A DNA stretch of 64,000 bases, taken from contig CBDEHK010000001.1 of the NCBI GenBank assembly GCA_965238305.1, forward strand, positions 1,364,001 to 1,428,000, given 5' to 3'. This document shows, piece by piece, positions 1 through 8,174 of this stretch (position 1 is the stretch's first letter; the number at the start of each line of letters is the position of its first letter). The notes under the pieces were generated by a model that had not been told where the DNA came from, made no database searches, and saw nothing but the letters and a program-made list of their open reading frames with translations. The stretch is from CBDCGJ01 sp965238305 (lineage in GTDB: Bacteria; Pseudomonadota; Alphaproteobacteria; GCA-2731375). The translations under genes and the position numbers were made by a program.

Positions 1-167
1 TCGCCAGTTTTGCTTTTCACCAAGATGGCGTTTGCGGAAATTTCCGCCGCATAACCATAATGGGCACAGAATATGGCCGTATCCGCCATTTCCGGATCGC
101 AGGGTAATATCTCATACGTCAGGCCGGAGCCCAGTAAGAACTCTTCGATTTTTGCGTGTAAATCCAT
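1..167 (-). CDS. YbaK/prolyl-tRNA-editing domain protein, N-terminal part (cut by window edge)
   Basis: Reading the minus strand from an ATG at 167 gives an open frame that runs off the left edge (55 codons visible). It starts MDLHAKIEEFL and contains CDPEMADTAIFCAHYG and an SANAIL segment. This pattern is typical of the start of YbaK/EbsC-type aminoacyl-tRNA deacylase domains, which hydrolyse misacylated tRNAs. The catalytic region lies outside the window, so activity cannot be judged. It is divergent from the M20 peptidase gene, with an 88-base gap that must hold both promoters. The family call rests on the N-terminal pattern only. Confidence 0.7.
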   Translation of the reverse strand, partial: MDLHAKIEEFLLGSGLTYEILPCDPEMADTAIFCAHYGYAAEISANAILVKSKTG

Positions 168-255
168 GTTGTTCCGCTTGTTCTTGCCAAATCAAATCAG
201 TCGTGAACATATCATTTCCTATTTTTGCGACAAGAAATTTGGAGAATTTTCTTAG

Positions 256-1416
256 ATGAGTAATATCCCGGGCAAGGCGCATTCCAACCAACTGGTGGTC
301 GAAGAGCAAGAACTGATCGACGGTATTCTGGAATGGGTCGGGCATGAAACCCCATCCTATGAGGCAGCTGCGATCAATGGTTTAGCCGATCTTATTCAGG
401 GTCAGTTCGAGGCCATTGACGCCACCATCGAACGCCATCCCGGCGAGCAAGGCTTCGCCGATACGCTTTGCGCGCATGTGGCGGGCAAACAGGCCGGCCC
501 CGGAACATTGGTTTTAAGCCATATCGATACGGTGCACCCCATCGGTGTTGGTGAGAATGAAAACAAAACCCGGATCGAAGGTGACCGGCTTTATGGACCC
601 GGCACTTACGACATGAAGGCCGGCGCGTTTATCGCCCACTATGCCGCCCGGCATCTCCACCGCAGCGGGATCACGCCGGAACTGCCCATCACGTTCATGT
701 ATGTGCCGGAAGAGGAAATCGGCAGTCCTTATAGCCGCCGCCTGATTGAAGACGCGGCGTCAACAGCGAAATACGTCCTAGTGACCGAACCGGCGCGGGA
801 CGGCGGCAAGTTGGTGGTTTCCCGCAAAGGGGTCGGCAGGTTCGATCTCAAAACCATTGGCCGTCCGGCCCATGCCGGCGCCAAACATGAAGATGGCCGC
901 AGCGCGATCAAGGAAATGGCCCGCCTGATCCTGGAAATCGAAGCCATGACCAATTACGACACCGGCGTAACCTTCAATGTAGGGCAAATCAAGGGTGGCA
1001 CCGGAGTTAACGTCGTGCCGATGGAATGTTCGATCGAACTGGATATGCGGGTTGTCACACCGGCGCAGGGCGAGGATTATGTCGCCCGTATTCATGCCTT
1101 GCAATCTTCCGATCCCGATGTCGAACTGATCATCGAAGGGGAGATGAACCGCCCGCCCTATCAATCTTCCGACGCCACCATGGAGCTTTTCAAAGTGGCA
1201 AAAGAATGCGCCGCGGAAACCGGCCTTGAGCTTGCCACCACGGTAACCACCGGCGGCGGCAGCGATGGCAACTTCACCGCCGCCATGGGCATCCCGACTT
1301 TGGACGGCATGGGGGCTGACGGCTATGGGGCTCATCAGCTGGACGAATATGTCCTAATTTCGTCGTTCGTGCCGCGCGCTGAAATGTGGTGGCGGCTGTT
1401 GGCGCGGTTGGTGTGA
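256..1416 (+). CDS. M20 family metallopeptidase (glutamate carboxypeptidase/ArgE-DapE type)
   Basis: This 386-residue protein is a two-zinc aminoacylase or carboxypeptidase of the M20 family, which hydrolyses N-acyl amino acids or small peptides in the cytoplasm. Visible metal and catalytic positions are H89 and D91 in LSHIDTVHP, D119 in GPGTYDMKAG, the E152-E153 pair in VPEEEIG, E178 in TEPARDG, and a late histidine in GAHQLDE near residue 364. No signal peptide is seen. GGAG lies upstream of the ATG at a rather long spacing. The gene is just upstream of the hut genes. An inferred role is cleavage of an N-acylglutamate such as N-formylglutamate, because no hutG is present here; the true substrate is unknown. 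Confidence 0.85.
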   Translation: MSNIPGKAHSNQLVVEEQELIDGILEWVGHETPSYEAAAINGLADLIQGQFEAIDATIERHPGEQGFADTLCAHVAGKQAGPGTLVLSHIDTVHPIGVGENENKTRIEGDRLYGPGTYDMKAGAFIAHYAARHLHRSGITPELPITFMYVPEEEIGSPYSRRLIEDAASTAKYVLVTEPARDGGKLVVSRKGVGRFDLKTIGRPAHAGAKHEDGRSAIKEMARLILEIEAMTNYDTGVTFNVGQIKGGTGVNVVPMECSIELDMRVVTPAQGEDYVARIHALQSSDPDVELIIEGEMNRPPYQSSDATMELFKVAKECAAETGLELATTVTTGGGSDGNFTAAMGIPTLDGMGADGYGAHQLDEYVLISSFVPRAEMWWRLLARLV

Positions 1417-1490
1417 ACGCCACCGTTCGCTAATTGACGTATCTCAATCTGTCGTCTCTTTTGCGCCTTCGTCTGATTGAAAGGAAAGTC

Positions 1491-1698
1491 ATGAGCGCAA
1501 ACGACAAGGTGTTTACGGGCTCACTACCGCAGTTTTACGATACCTATTTGGTCCCATTGATATTTGAAGTTTATGCCGACGATCTGGCCCGACGGTGGCG
1601 ATGTCGCTGAGCAAGCCACCGCGGCCATCGCCGCCCGTTTCGGAGAAGGACCGGTTTCAGGTAAAATAAGTGCCCATGTAATTACGGCAACAAAGTAG
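1491..1698 (+). pseudogene. Class I SAM-dependent methyltransferase remnant with large internal deletion
   Basis: An ATG at 1491 opens a frame reading MSANDKVFTGSLPQFYDTYL and then LIFEVYADDLARR, the usual start of a family of small SAM methyltransferases (a GS-P-YD-YL-PL-FE-YA pattern). It hits TGA after 39 codons. In another frame, directly after the break, sits a typical C-terminus of the same family: ATAAIAARFGEGPVSG followed by KISAHVITATK and a TAG at 1696-1698. The roughly 200 residues in between, including the SAM-binding core, are missing. This looks like a gene that lost its middle by deletion, leaving both ends in a 208-base remnant between the M20 gene and hutF. The family assignment is from memory of the motif pattern. 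Confidence 0.65.
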
Positions 1699-1715
1699 CC
1701 AAGAAATCCGGCGCG

Positions 1716-3041
1716 TTAGCCAAGAAGCTTGGCCAGTTTATTGCGAAAAGTCTTGGCAATCGCCTCTTCGTCGCGATGATGGCCGTCCTGGATGACCTGG
1801 CGGCCACGAACATAGACGTCACGCACTGGGTTGCCGCCATTGAAGAATATCCAGGCATTGAGGATCTGATCGCCCTGGCGTCCGGCGAGGGACGGATGAT
1901 CCGGATCCAGAACAATAATATCTGCCGAACTGCCCAACGCGATCCCGGCCTTGCGACCGGTTGCTTGTGCGCTGCCGCTCAAGGCCTGCTTGAAAAGGTT
2001 GGCACCGGTCGACGTGCCGGCTCCGCCGGCAAGGAAATTGCGGCCTTGCCGGGTCAATCGATAACCGTATTCGAGAGTACGCAACTCATCGCTCAGGCTG
2101 GTGGAAATATGACTATCGGACCCGATGCCATACGTGCCGCCGGCTTCCAGGAAAGGATCGATGTTGAATATGCCGTCCCCCAGATTAGCTTCTGTTGTCG
2201 GGCAGAGGCCGGCAATAGCGTCGGTTCGGGCCAGTTGGCGAGCTTCCGCATCGCTCATGTGGGTGGCATGAACTAGGCACCATCTTTCGTCGACGGCGAA
2301 ATTTTCTAACAACCATTCGACCGGTCGGCGGCCGGACCAACGCAAACAATCGTCGACCTCCTTTTGTTGTTCGGCAATATGAATATGCACCGGACAGTCT
2401 TTTGGACTGGCTGCCAGGATCGCTTCCATTTCAGCCGCCGTCACGGCACGCAGGGAATGGAAGGCCACGCCGGACTTTCTTTTGAGCCGCTCTGATAACT
2501 TTAAGAAATCGTCGACGGAGTTGATGAAGCGCCGCTGCTCCCTTTCGGGCGCTTGTCCGCCAAATCCGCTATGGGCGTAAAAGACCGGTAGGTGACAAAG
2601 AGCAATACCACTTAGATCGGCCGCCGCAGTAACCCGCTCCGACATTTCGGCAGGATTGTCGTATGCGTGCCCGTCCGTTTGGTGATGCAGGTAGTGAAAC
2701 TCGGCAACTTCGGTATAGCCGCTTTTCAACAGTTCGACATAAAGTTGTGCCGCGATCGCTTCGACGTCCGCCGGACCCAATTGTGCCAGGAAGCCATACA
2801 TGACGTTGCGCCAAGTCCAGAAACTGTCATCTAAGGGACCCGCGACTTCTGCCAAACCGGCCATCGCGCGTTGAAAGGCGTGCGAATGCAAATTGGTCAT
2901 GCCGGGAACGCAGACACCCTTGGTTAACTCTTGAGTTTCCGTTTGGATGCTGGTGATTATGCCAGCCTCGTCCCATTCGATGGCGACGTTATCAGCCCAC
3001 CCCTCCGATAACATTGCGCTTTTGAAAAAGACCTTGACCAT
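1716..3041 (-). CDS. hutF: Formimidoylglutamate deiminase
   Basis: HutF converts N-formimino-L-glutamate to N-formyl-L-glutamate and ammonia, the fourth step of the five-step histidine degradation branch. The 441-residue protein has the amidohydrolase-fold metal ligands: H52 and H54 in NLHSHAFQRAMAGL, H219/H221 in HIHIAEQQKEVDDC, H258/H261 in LVHATHM, and D309 in IGSDSHIS. The length is normal. It is transcribed divergently from hutI across a 60-base gap that holds a HutC-type operator. The ATG at 3041 is preceded by AGGCAAGG. Formation of N-formylglutamate implies a deformylase (HutG) elsewhere, since none is seen in this window. Confidence 0.95.
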   Translation of the reverse strand: MVKVFFKSAMLSEGWADNVAIEWDEAGIITSIQTETQELTKGVCVPGMTNLHSHAFQRAMAGLAEVAGPLDDSFWTWRNVMYGFLAQLGPADVEAIAAQLYVELLKSGYTEVAEFHYLHHQTDGHAYDNPAEMSERVTAAADLSGIALCHLPVFYAHSGFGGQAPEREQRRFINSVDDFLKLSERLKRKSGVAFHSLRAVTAAEMEAILAASPKDCPVHIHIAEQQKEVDDCLRWSGRRPVEWLLENFAVDERWCLVHATHMSDAEARQLARTDAIAGLCPTTEANLGDGIFNIDPFLEAGGTYGIGSDSHISTSLSDELRTLEYGYRLTRQGRNFLAGGAGTSTGANLFKQALSGSAQATGRKAGIALGSSADIIVLDPDHPSLAGRQGDQILNAWIFFNGGNPVRDVYVRGRQVIQDGHHRDEEAIAKTFRNKLAKLLG

Positions 3042-3068
3042 GACCTTGCCTCAAATGAAGATGGAAAC

Positions 3069-3078
3069 TGTATATACA
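3069..3078. promoter_or_regulatory. HutC-type operator in the hutF/hutI divergent promoter
   Basis: The perfect 10-base palindrome TGTATATACA lies between the divergent hutF and hutI starts. A second copy lies upstream of hutU. Known HutC repressors of proteobacteria bind TGTA-N2-TACA-type sites and release on urocanate, so this is the likely operator for both hutF and hutI-hutC. The inference rests on identity of the two sites and their positions. Confidence 0.75.
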
Positions 3079-3101
3079 TTTAGCAAAAAGGCGCAAGCGG
3101 G

Positions 3102-4319
3102 ATGTGGGACAAGATTTGGTATAACGGTCCATTGGCAACCATGGCAGAGGACAACGGTTATGGCCTGATCCCCGATGCCGCAGTTGCCGTCGACGACGGA
3201 CGGATCGCCTGGATCGGCCCGCTGGATGAATTGCCGGGTCCCATTGATGAGATTGCAGGCGATTGCCATGACTTGGGTGGCGCTTTGCTGACCCCCGGTC
3301 TGATCGATTGCCATACGCACTTGGTTTATAGCGGTAATCGGGCGCGCGAGTTTGAACTGCGGCTGGAAGGGGCCAGTTACGAGGAAATCGCCCGTGCTGG
3401 TGGCGGTATTCTGTCTACTGTGTCGGCGACCCGCGCGGCGAGCGAAGACGAATTGTTTGAAAGTACAAAGCGGCGCCTGCAGCCTTTGTTGGCGGACGGC
3501 GTGACGACGATTGAAATTAAATCTGGCTACGGCCTGACGGTTGCCGATGAAATGAAAATGCTCCGCGCGGCGCGGCGATTGGAAGCGGCTTGCCGGGTCC
3601 GCGTGCGAACGACTTTCTTAGGCGCCCATGCCCTGCCACCCGAATACGCGGATGATCGACAAGGATATATCGATCTGGTTTGTCAACAGATGATCCCGGC
3701 GGTCGCGGCGGCGGGTCTGGCCGATGCGGTCGACGGATTTTGTGAAAATATTGCCTTCACGACCGGCGAAATGGCGCAGGTGTTTGACGCCGCGGTCAAA
3801 TATGGCCTGCCGGTTAAACTACATGCGGAACAGTTGACTGACCAGAAAGGCGCCGTGCTGGCGGCTGGATACAAGGCGCTATCCGTCGATCATTTGGAAT
3901 ATGTCGCGGAAGACGGTGTTGAGGCCATGGCAGACGCCGGTTCCGTCGCGGTTATTTTGCCCGGCGCCTTCTATTTCCTACGCGAAACGCAGCTGCCGCC
4001 GATTGATCTGTTTCGCCACCATGGCGTGGCAATGGCGTTGGCCAGTGACGCTAATCCAGGTTCTTCGCCTGTTTGCTCATTACTCCTGATGTTATCAATG
4101 GGTTGCACATTCTTCCGCTTGACCCCGACGGAAGCTTTAGCCGGGTTAACCCGTCATGCCGCGACCGCTTTGGGGCTTGCCGCTGAAATCGGAACCTTAG
4201 AGATTGGCAAGGCTGCGGACTTCGCGATCTGGCAAGTGCCGGAACCGGCGACGCTGGCTTATGCCATTGCTGACCGACCCTTGCAGGCGCGGGTCTTCGC
4301 CGGCGAGCTTGTGGCTTAG
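3102..4319 (+). CDS. hutI: Imidazolonepropionase
   Basis: HutI hydrolyses 4-imidazolone-5-propanoate to N-formimino-L-glutamate, the third step of histidine degradation. The 405-residue protein shows the amidohydrolase H-x-H ligand pair at H71/H73 in LIDCHTHLVYSG, then TFLGAHALPPEY, KLHAEQLTDQKGA, DHLEYV and the catalytic-site motif ALASDANPGSSP. The length fits the family. It begins the hutI-hutC operon; its TAG ends 2 bases before the hutC ATG, so the two are probably translationally coupled. Confidence 0.96.
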   Translation: MWDKIWYNGPLATMAEDNGYGLIPDAAVAVDDGRIAWIGPLDELPGPIDEIAGDCHDLGGALLTPGLIDCHTHLVYSGNRAREFELRLEGASYEEIARAGGGILSTVSATRAASEDELFESTKRRLQPLLADGVTTIEIKSGYGLTVADEMKMLRAARRLEAACRVRVRTTFLGAHALPPEYADDRQGYIDLVCQQMIPAVAAAGLADAVDGFCENIAFTTGEMAQVFDAAVKYGLPVKLHAEQLTDQKGAVLAAGYKALSVDHLEYVAEDGVEAMADAGSVAVILPGAFYFLRETQLPPIDLFRHHGVAMALASDANPGSSPVCSLLLMLSMGCTFFRLTPTEALAGLTRHAATALGLAAEIGTLEIGKAADFAIWQVPEPATLAYAIADRPLQARVFAGELVA

Positions 4320-4321
4320 GC

Positions 4322-5032
4322 ATGGCCGCGGTTCTGCGTTATCAAAAAATCAAGGCCTTTATCTTGAGCCAGATTGAAGAAGGCGTCTGGCAACCGGGCG
4401 ACCGTATTCATTCAGAAGCGGAATTGGTGCGGGAATTGGGGGCTAGCCGTATGACGGTCAATCGGGCGGTGCGGGAATTGGCGGCAAGTGGTCTGCTCCG
4501 TCGGGTACCTGGTGCCGGCACCTATGTGGCGGCGGAGCGGCGCCAAGCCGAATTTTTGGAAGTGAAGAATATTGCCGCTCAAATGCGGGAGCGGGGCCAA
4601 CAACATCGCGCCGAGGTTTTGACATTGGAACGTATCAAAGCAACCGCCGACTTGGCGGGTTATTTCGAAATCCGTCGCGGCGCGCCGTTATTTCATGTCT
4701 TGATTGTGCATCATGGGGACGATCAGCCGTTGCAGCTGGAAGACCGCTATGTGAACCCAAAAGTTGACCCGGATTTCATCCATGTTGATTTCACCAAGAC
4801 CATGCCCAGTGAGCATTTGATCGAAACCGCGCCGGTATTTGAAGTTGAGCACGTGATTGAAAGTGTGATGCCCGGAGCCCATAGCCGAAAAATTCTGAAG
4901 TTGAACAAAGATGTCCCTTGCCTTCAGCTCACCCGGCGTACCTGGACCAGCAAAGATGTTGCGACCTACGCCTGCTTTTTGCATCCAGGCCCGCTTTACA
5001 AAATCACCACGCGGTTTTCTTATCGCGGGTGA
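4322..5032 (+). CDS. hutC: Histidine utilisation repressor, GntR/HutC family
   Basis: HutC represses hut genes and is released by urocanate. The 236-residue protein has an N-terminal GntR winged helix (residues about 5-70) with a typical recognition segment ASRMTVNRAVRELAASGLL and the wing motif RVPGAGTYVA. A UTRA effector domain follows (about 90-230), with LQLEDRYVNP and an RRTW segment near the end. It directly follows hutI and precedes hutU. TGTATATACA-type sites upstream of hutI and hutU are its likely targets, giving autoregulation through the hutI promoter. Confidence 0.93.
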   Translation: MAAVLRYQKIKAFILSQIEEGVWQPGDRIHSEAELVRELGASRMTVNRAVRELAASGLLRRVPGAGTYVAAERRQAEFLEVKNIAAQMRERGQQHRAEVLTLERIKATADLAGYFEIRRGAPLFHVLIVHHGDDQPLQLEDRYVNPKVDPDFIHVDFTKTMPSEHLIETAPVFEVEHVIESVMPGAHSRKILKLNKDVPCLQLTRRTWTSKDVATYACFLHPGPLYKITTRFSYRG

Positions 5033-5051
5033 AATATTAGCTCTTTCAAAG

Positions 5052-5063
5052 CTGTATATACAG
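5052..5063. promoter_or_regulatory. HutC-type operator upstream of hutU
   Basis: The perfect 12-base palindrome CTGTATATACAG lies 41 bases before the hutU ATG. Its 10-base core is identical to the site between hutF and hutI. This suggests hutU has its own HutC-controlled promoter in addition to any read-through from hutI-hutC. Confidence 0.75.
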
Positions 5064-5104
5064 ATTTATACTGCCACTTACGCCAGCAAGAAGGATCAGC
5101 GATC

Positions 5105-6793
5105 ATGAACCAGAACCGCCGTGACAATACCCGCAGCATCAAATCGCCAACCGGATCGGAACTCAGCTGCAAAAGCTGGGCGGCGGAAGCGCCGATGCGT
5201 ATGTTGATGAACAATCTGGATGCCGAGGTGGCGGAAAATCCACAAGAACTGGTGGTCTATGGCGGCATTGGACGGGCGGCCAGAAATTGGGATTGTTATG
5301 ACAAGATCATCGCCTCCCTGAAGGAACTGGAGGACGATCAAACCTTGTTGGTGCAGTCGGGCAAACCGGTCGGGGTTTTTCGCACCCATGCAGATGCGCC
5401 GCGGGTGCTGATCGCCAATTCCAACATCGTGCCCCATTGGGCGACTTTGGATCATTTCAACGAACTCGATCGCCAGGGCCTGATGATGTACGGCCAGATG
5501 ACGGCGGGGTCGTGGATTTATATCGGCAGCCAAGGCATCGTCCAAGGCACCTTTGAAACCTTTGGCGAAATGGGGCGGCAGCATTTTGGCGGTAGCCTCA
5601 AGGGCAAATGGATTCTGACCGCCGGCCTGGGCGGTATGGGCGGGGCCCAGCCGTTGGCGGCGACGATGGCCGGGGCCTCAATGATTGCCGTTGAATGCCG
5701 GGCCTCCTCCATCGATTTCCGGCTGCGCACCGGCTATCTGGATACCAAGGCAGAGACCATCGATGAAGCCCTGGACATTGTTGAAAAAGCCCATGGGGAA
5801 GGCAAAGCGGTTTCCGTCGGGCTGTTGGGGAATGCGGCTGACGTGTATCCTGAGCTGGTGGCGCGCTCGGCGGACGACAGACGTTTTCAGCCAGACGCGG
5901 TGACCGACCAAACTTCCGCCCACGATCCTTTGAACGGATACCTGCCGCAAGATTGGACATTGGCGGAATGGGAGAGAAAACGCGAAAGCGATCCCGACGG
6001 CACTATCTTGGCTGCAAAACAGAGCATGGCGACCCATGTCCGCGCGATGTTGGCGTTTCATCATCGCGGTGTCCCTGTTGTCGACTATGGCAACAATATC
6101 CGCCAGATGGCGAAGGAAGTCGGCGTCGACAATGCCTTCGATTTTCCGGGTTTTGTCCCGGCCTATGTGCGGCCGCTTTTTTGTCGCGGCATCGGACCGT
6201 TTCGCTGGGCCGCATTGTCCGGTGATCCGGAAGACATCTATCGCACCGATGAAAAGATGAAAGAGCTGTTGCCAGACGATGCGCATCTGCATAACTGGCT
6301 GGATATGGCGAAAGAACGGATCAGTTTTCAAGGTCTGCCGTCGCGCATTTGCTGGATCGGTTTGGGTGACCGCCACCGCGCCGGCCTGGCCTTCAATGAA
6401 ATGGTGCGCACAGGTGAATTGAAGGCGCCGGTGGTGATCGGCCGCGATCATCTCGATAGTGGCTCGGTCGCCAGTCCCAACCGGGAAACCGAGAGCATGA
6501 TGGATGGCTCTGACGCGGTCTCCGACTGGCCGTTGTTGAACGCTTTATTGAATACCGCGTCCGGCGCCACCTGGGTCTCGATCCACCATGGCGGCGGCGT
6601 CGGCATTGGCTATTCCCAGCATGCCGGCATGGTGATTATGGCCGATGGTAGCGACGATGCGGCCCGGCGCATCGAACGGGTGCTGTGGAACGATCCCGCC
6701 ACCGGCGTGATGCGCCACGCCGACGCCGGCTATGAAGACGCCATCGCCTGCGCCCGCCAGCATCAGCTGCAACTACCGGGGATTTTGGGGTAA
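5105..6793 (+). CDS. hutU: Urocanate hydratase
   Basis: HutU adds water to urocanate to give 4-imidazolone-5-propanoate, using tightly bound NAD+ as an electrophile. The 562-residue protein has the family length and shows the NAD-contacting glycine-rich stretch TAGLGGMGGAQPLA and the conserved PLFCRGIGPFRWAALSG with its active-site-region cysteine. The C-terminus contains HHGGGVGIGYSQHAGMV. The ATG at 5105 follows AAGGA. It is preceded by its own HutC-type operator and followed by a very large hairpin rather than by hutH or hutG, so the histidine ammonia-lyase must be elsewhere. Confidence 0.96.
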   Translation: MNQNRRDNTRSIKSPTGSELSCKSWAAEAPMRMLMNNLDAEVAENPQELVVYGGIGRAARNWDCYDKIIASLKELEDDQTLLVQSGKPVGVFRTHADAPRVLIANSNIVPHWATLDHFNELDRQGLMMYGQMTAGSWIYIGSQGIVQGTFETFGEMGRQHFGGSLKGKWILTAGLGGMGGAQPLAATMAGASMIAVECRASSIDFRLRTGYLDTKAETIDEALDIVEKAHGEGKAVSVGLLGNAADVYPELVARSADDRRFQPDAVTDQTSAHDPLNGYLPQDWTLAEWERKRESDPDGTILAAKQSMATHVRAMLAFHHRGVPVVDYGNNIRQMAKEVGVDNAFDFPGFVPAYVRPLFCRGIGPFRWAALSGDPEDIYRTDEKMKELLPDDAHLHNWLDMAKERISFQGLPSRICWIGLGDRHRAGLAFNEMVRTGELKAPVVIGRDHLDSGSVASPNRETESMMDGSDAVSDWPLLNALLNTASGATWVSIHHGGGVGIGYSQHAGMVIMADGSDDAARRIERVLWNDPATGVMRHADAGYEDAIACARQHQLQLPGILG

Positions 6794-6815
6794 ACTCTGC
6801 TAATTGAAGGCCAAG

Positions 6816-6888
6816 CCACCCGCGCCCCCCTTTCCCGACCACCCATCAATGGTACCCTGTGGGTGGTCGGGAAAGGGGGTGCGGGTGG
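6816..6888. repeat. Long near-perfect inverted repeat (stem about 28 bp) between convergent hutU and SDR gene
   Basis: The left arm 6816-6845 and right arm 6860-6888 are complementary apart from one mismatch and one extra C, separated by a 14-base loop. The arms are rich in runs of C or G (CCACCCGC, six Cs, TTTCCCGACC and their complements). There is no T-run on either side, so it is not a canonical intrinsic terminator, but its place between two convergent stop codons fits a bidirectional transcription barrier or mRNA 3'-end stabiliser. It could also be a REP/REPIN-like unit. I saw no second copy in the window. Confidence 0.85.
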
Positions 6889-6905
6889 GTAAGTGCGCTA
6901 TGTGT

Positions 6906-7670
6906 TTATCTGGGTTGCATCCGAATGGCGCCGTCGAGGCGGATGGTTTCGCCGTTCATCATCACATTTTCGCAGATATGACGGGCCAGCTTGGCATATT
7001 CGGACGGCTCGCCCAGGCGTTGCGGAAAGGGGACGCTGGCGCCCAGCGCAGCCTTCGCATCTTCCGGCAAGCCATGCAGCAGCGGGGTCGAGAATAGGCC
7101 CGGCGCGATGGTGTTGACGCGGATGCCTTTGTCGGCCAGATCGCGGGCGATGGGCAAAGTCATGCCGACGATACCGCCTTTCGAGGCGGAATAGGCAGCT
7201 TGGCCGATTTGACCGTCATAGGCCGCGACCGAAGCGGTATTAATGCAGACGCCACGCTCGCCATCTTCCAACGGCTCTTCCTTGATCATTTCCGTTGCCG
7301 CCAAGCGGATGCAATTGAAACTGCCGATCAGGTTGATCTGAATAATTTTGCTGAACGGGCCCAACGGATGCGGTTCACCCCGGGATGAAGTTTTGATCGC
7401 GATGCCAGTACCGGCGCAGTTGACCAACACCCGGGCCGTCATGCCAAGACCCTCCTTGCCATTGGCGAAGGCGGCAATGGTGCTAGCTTCATCAGTGACA
7501 TCGCAATGGCAATATACACCGCCGATATCCTTGGCGACAGCTTCGCCTTTCTCATCCTGAATGTCGAAGATCGCCACTTTCGCGCCGGCCGCGGCCAATT
7601 CACGCGCCGTCGCTTCACCCAGGCCCGAAGCCCCGCCAGTGACGACAGCCGCTTTACCATCCAAATCCAT
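6906..7670 (-). CDS. SDR family dehydrogenase (3-hydroxyacyl-CoA dehydrogenase type II-like)
   Basis: This short-chain dehydrogenase of about 254 residues has the nucleotide-binding TGGASGLGEATARELAAAG, the acidic DIQDEKG segment that favours NAD+, NCAGTGIA, and the catalytic YSASKGG. The C-terminus (VPFPQRLGEPSEYAKLA ... MNGETIRLDGAIRM) matches the group containing 17-beta-HSD10/3-hydroxyacyl-CoA dehydrogenase type II, which acts in beta-oxidation or branched-chain degradation. I chose the start at 7670 because GGAGG sits 5 bases upstream; the open frame extends further but without a better site. It is convergent with hutU and divergent from the DUF1232 gene. Confidence 0.88.
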   Translation of the reverse strand: MDLDGKAAVVTGGASGLGEATARELAAAGAKVAIFDIQDEKGEAVAKDIGGVYCHCDVTDEASTIAAFANGKEGLGMTARVLVNCAGTGIAIKTSSRGEPHPLGPFSKIIQINLIGSFNCIRLAATEMIKEEPLEDGERGVCINTASVAAYDGQIGQAAYSASKGGIVGMTLPIARDLADKGIRVNTIAPGLFSTPLLHGLPEDAKAALGASVPFPQRLGEPSEYAKLARHICENVMMNGETIRLDGAIRMQPR

Positions 7671-7790
7671 CATTTCCTCCCGTTTGTTTGTTTTTTTGCT
7701 TTCAGTCATCGTCATATCAGAAATCACGGGCCGTTGGCGATAGCTCTTTGCTGCATTGCAATGGGACAAATTGCGCCCCATATTCTGCTT

Positions 7791-8168
7791 ATGTCGACAA
7801 AATCGGGCACAAATCAGGACATCGTGGTTTACAACGCCAAGAAACTGCGTCGGGACGAACAGACCGTCGAACGCGGATTTTGGCGCAAGTTTCGCCGTGT
7901 GATCGGAAAAATTCCCTTCGCCAAAGATTTATTGGCAGCTTATTACGCCGCCATCGACAGTTCGACGCCGACATATGTGCGGGCGATTTTGATGGGCGCG
8001 CTGGCATATTTTGTCATGCCAATTGACCTGATCCCCGATTTTATTGTTCTGTTCGGGTTCGGTGATGATGCGACCGTGCTGGCCGCCGCGATTACGGCGG
8101 TGAAGGGGCATATCAAACCCAAGCATTACGACGAAGCAGAAACCTGGATCGACGAGAAACAGAGTTAG
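7791..8168 (+). CDS. DUF1232 (YkvA-like) small membrane-associated protein
   Basis: The 125-residue protein contains the DUF1232 signature ALAYFVMPIDLIPDFI followed by GFGDDATVLAAAI, preceded by a basic helix (FWRKFRRVIGKIPFAKDLLAAYYA). The family is widespread; its biochemical role is not established, though one hydrophobic hairpin suggests membrane contact. The ATG at 7791 was chosen because the upstream frame overlaps the SDR gene on the other strand and is not conserved-looking. It ends 6 bases before the paiB-like gene, so they probably form an operon. Confidence 0.82.
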   Translation: MSTKSGTNQDIVVYNAKKLRRDEQTVERGFWRKFRRVIGKIPFAKDLLAAYYAAIDSSTPTYVRAILMGALAYFVMPIDLIPDFIVLFGFGDDATVLAAAITAVKGHIKPKHYDEAETWIDEKQS

Positions 8169-8174
8169 AAACAG

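Noticed and set aside
778..1335. 185-codon open frame on the minus strand inside the M20 gene
   Set aside because: It is the antisense shadow of a conserved metallopeptidase, with no family pattern of its own.
5678..6451. 257-codon open frame opposite hutU
   Set aside because: hutU is clearly coding on the plus strand with all motifs; the opposite frame is a codon-bias shadow.
7754..7763. Palindrome CATTGCAATG between SDR and DUF1232 genes
   Set aside because: Short and isolated; no second copy or regulator nearby to link it to.
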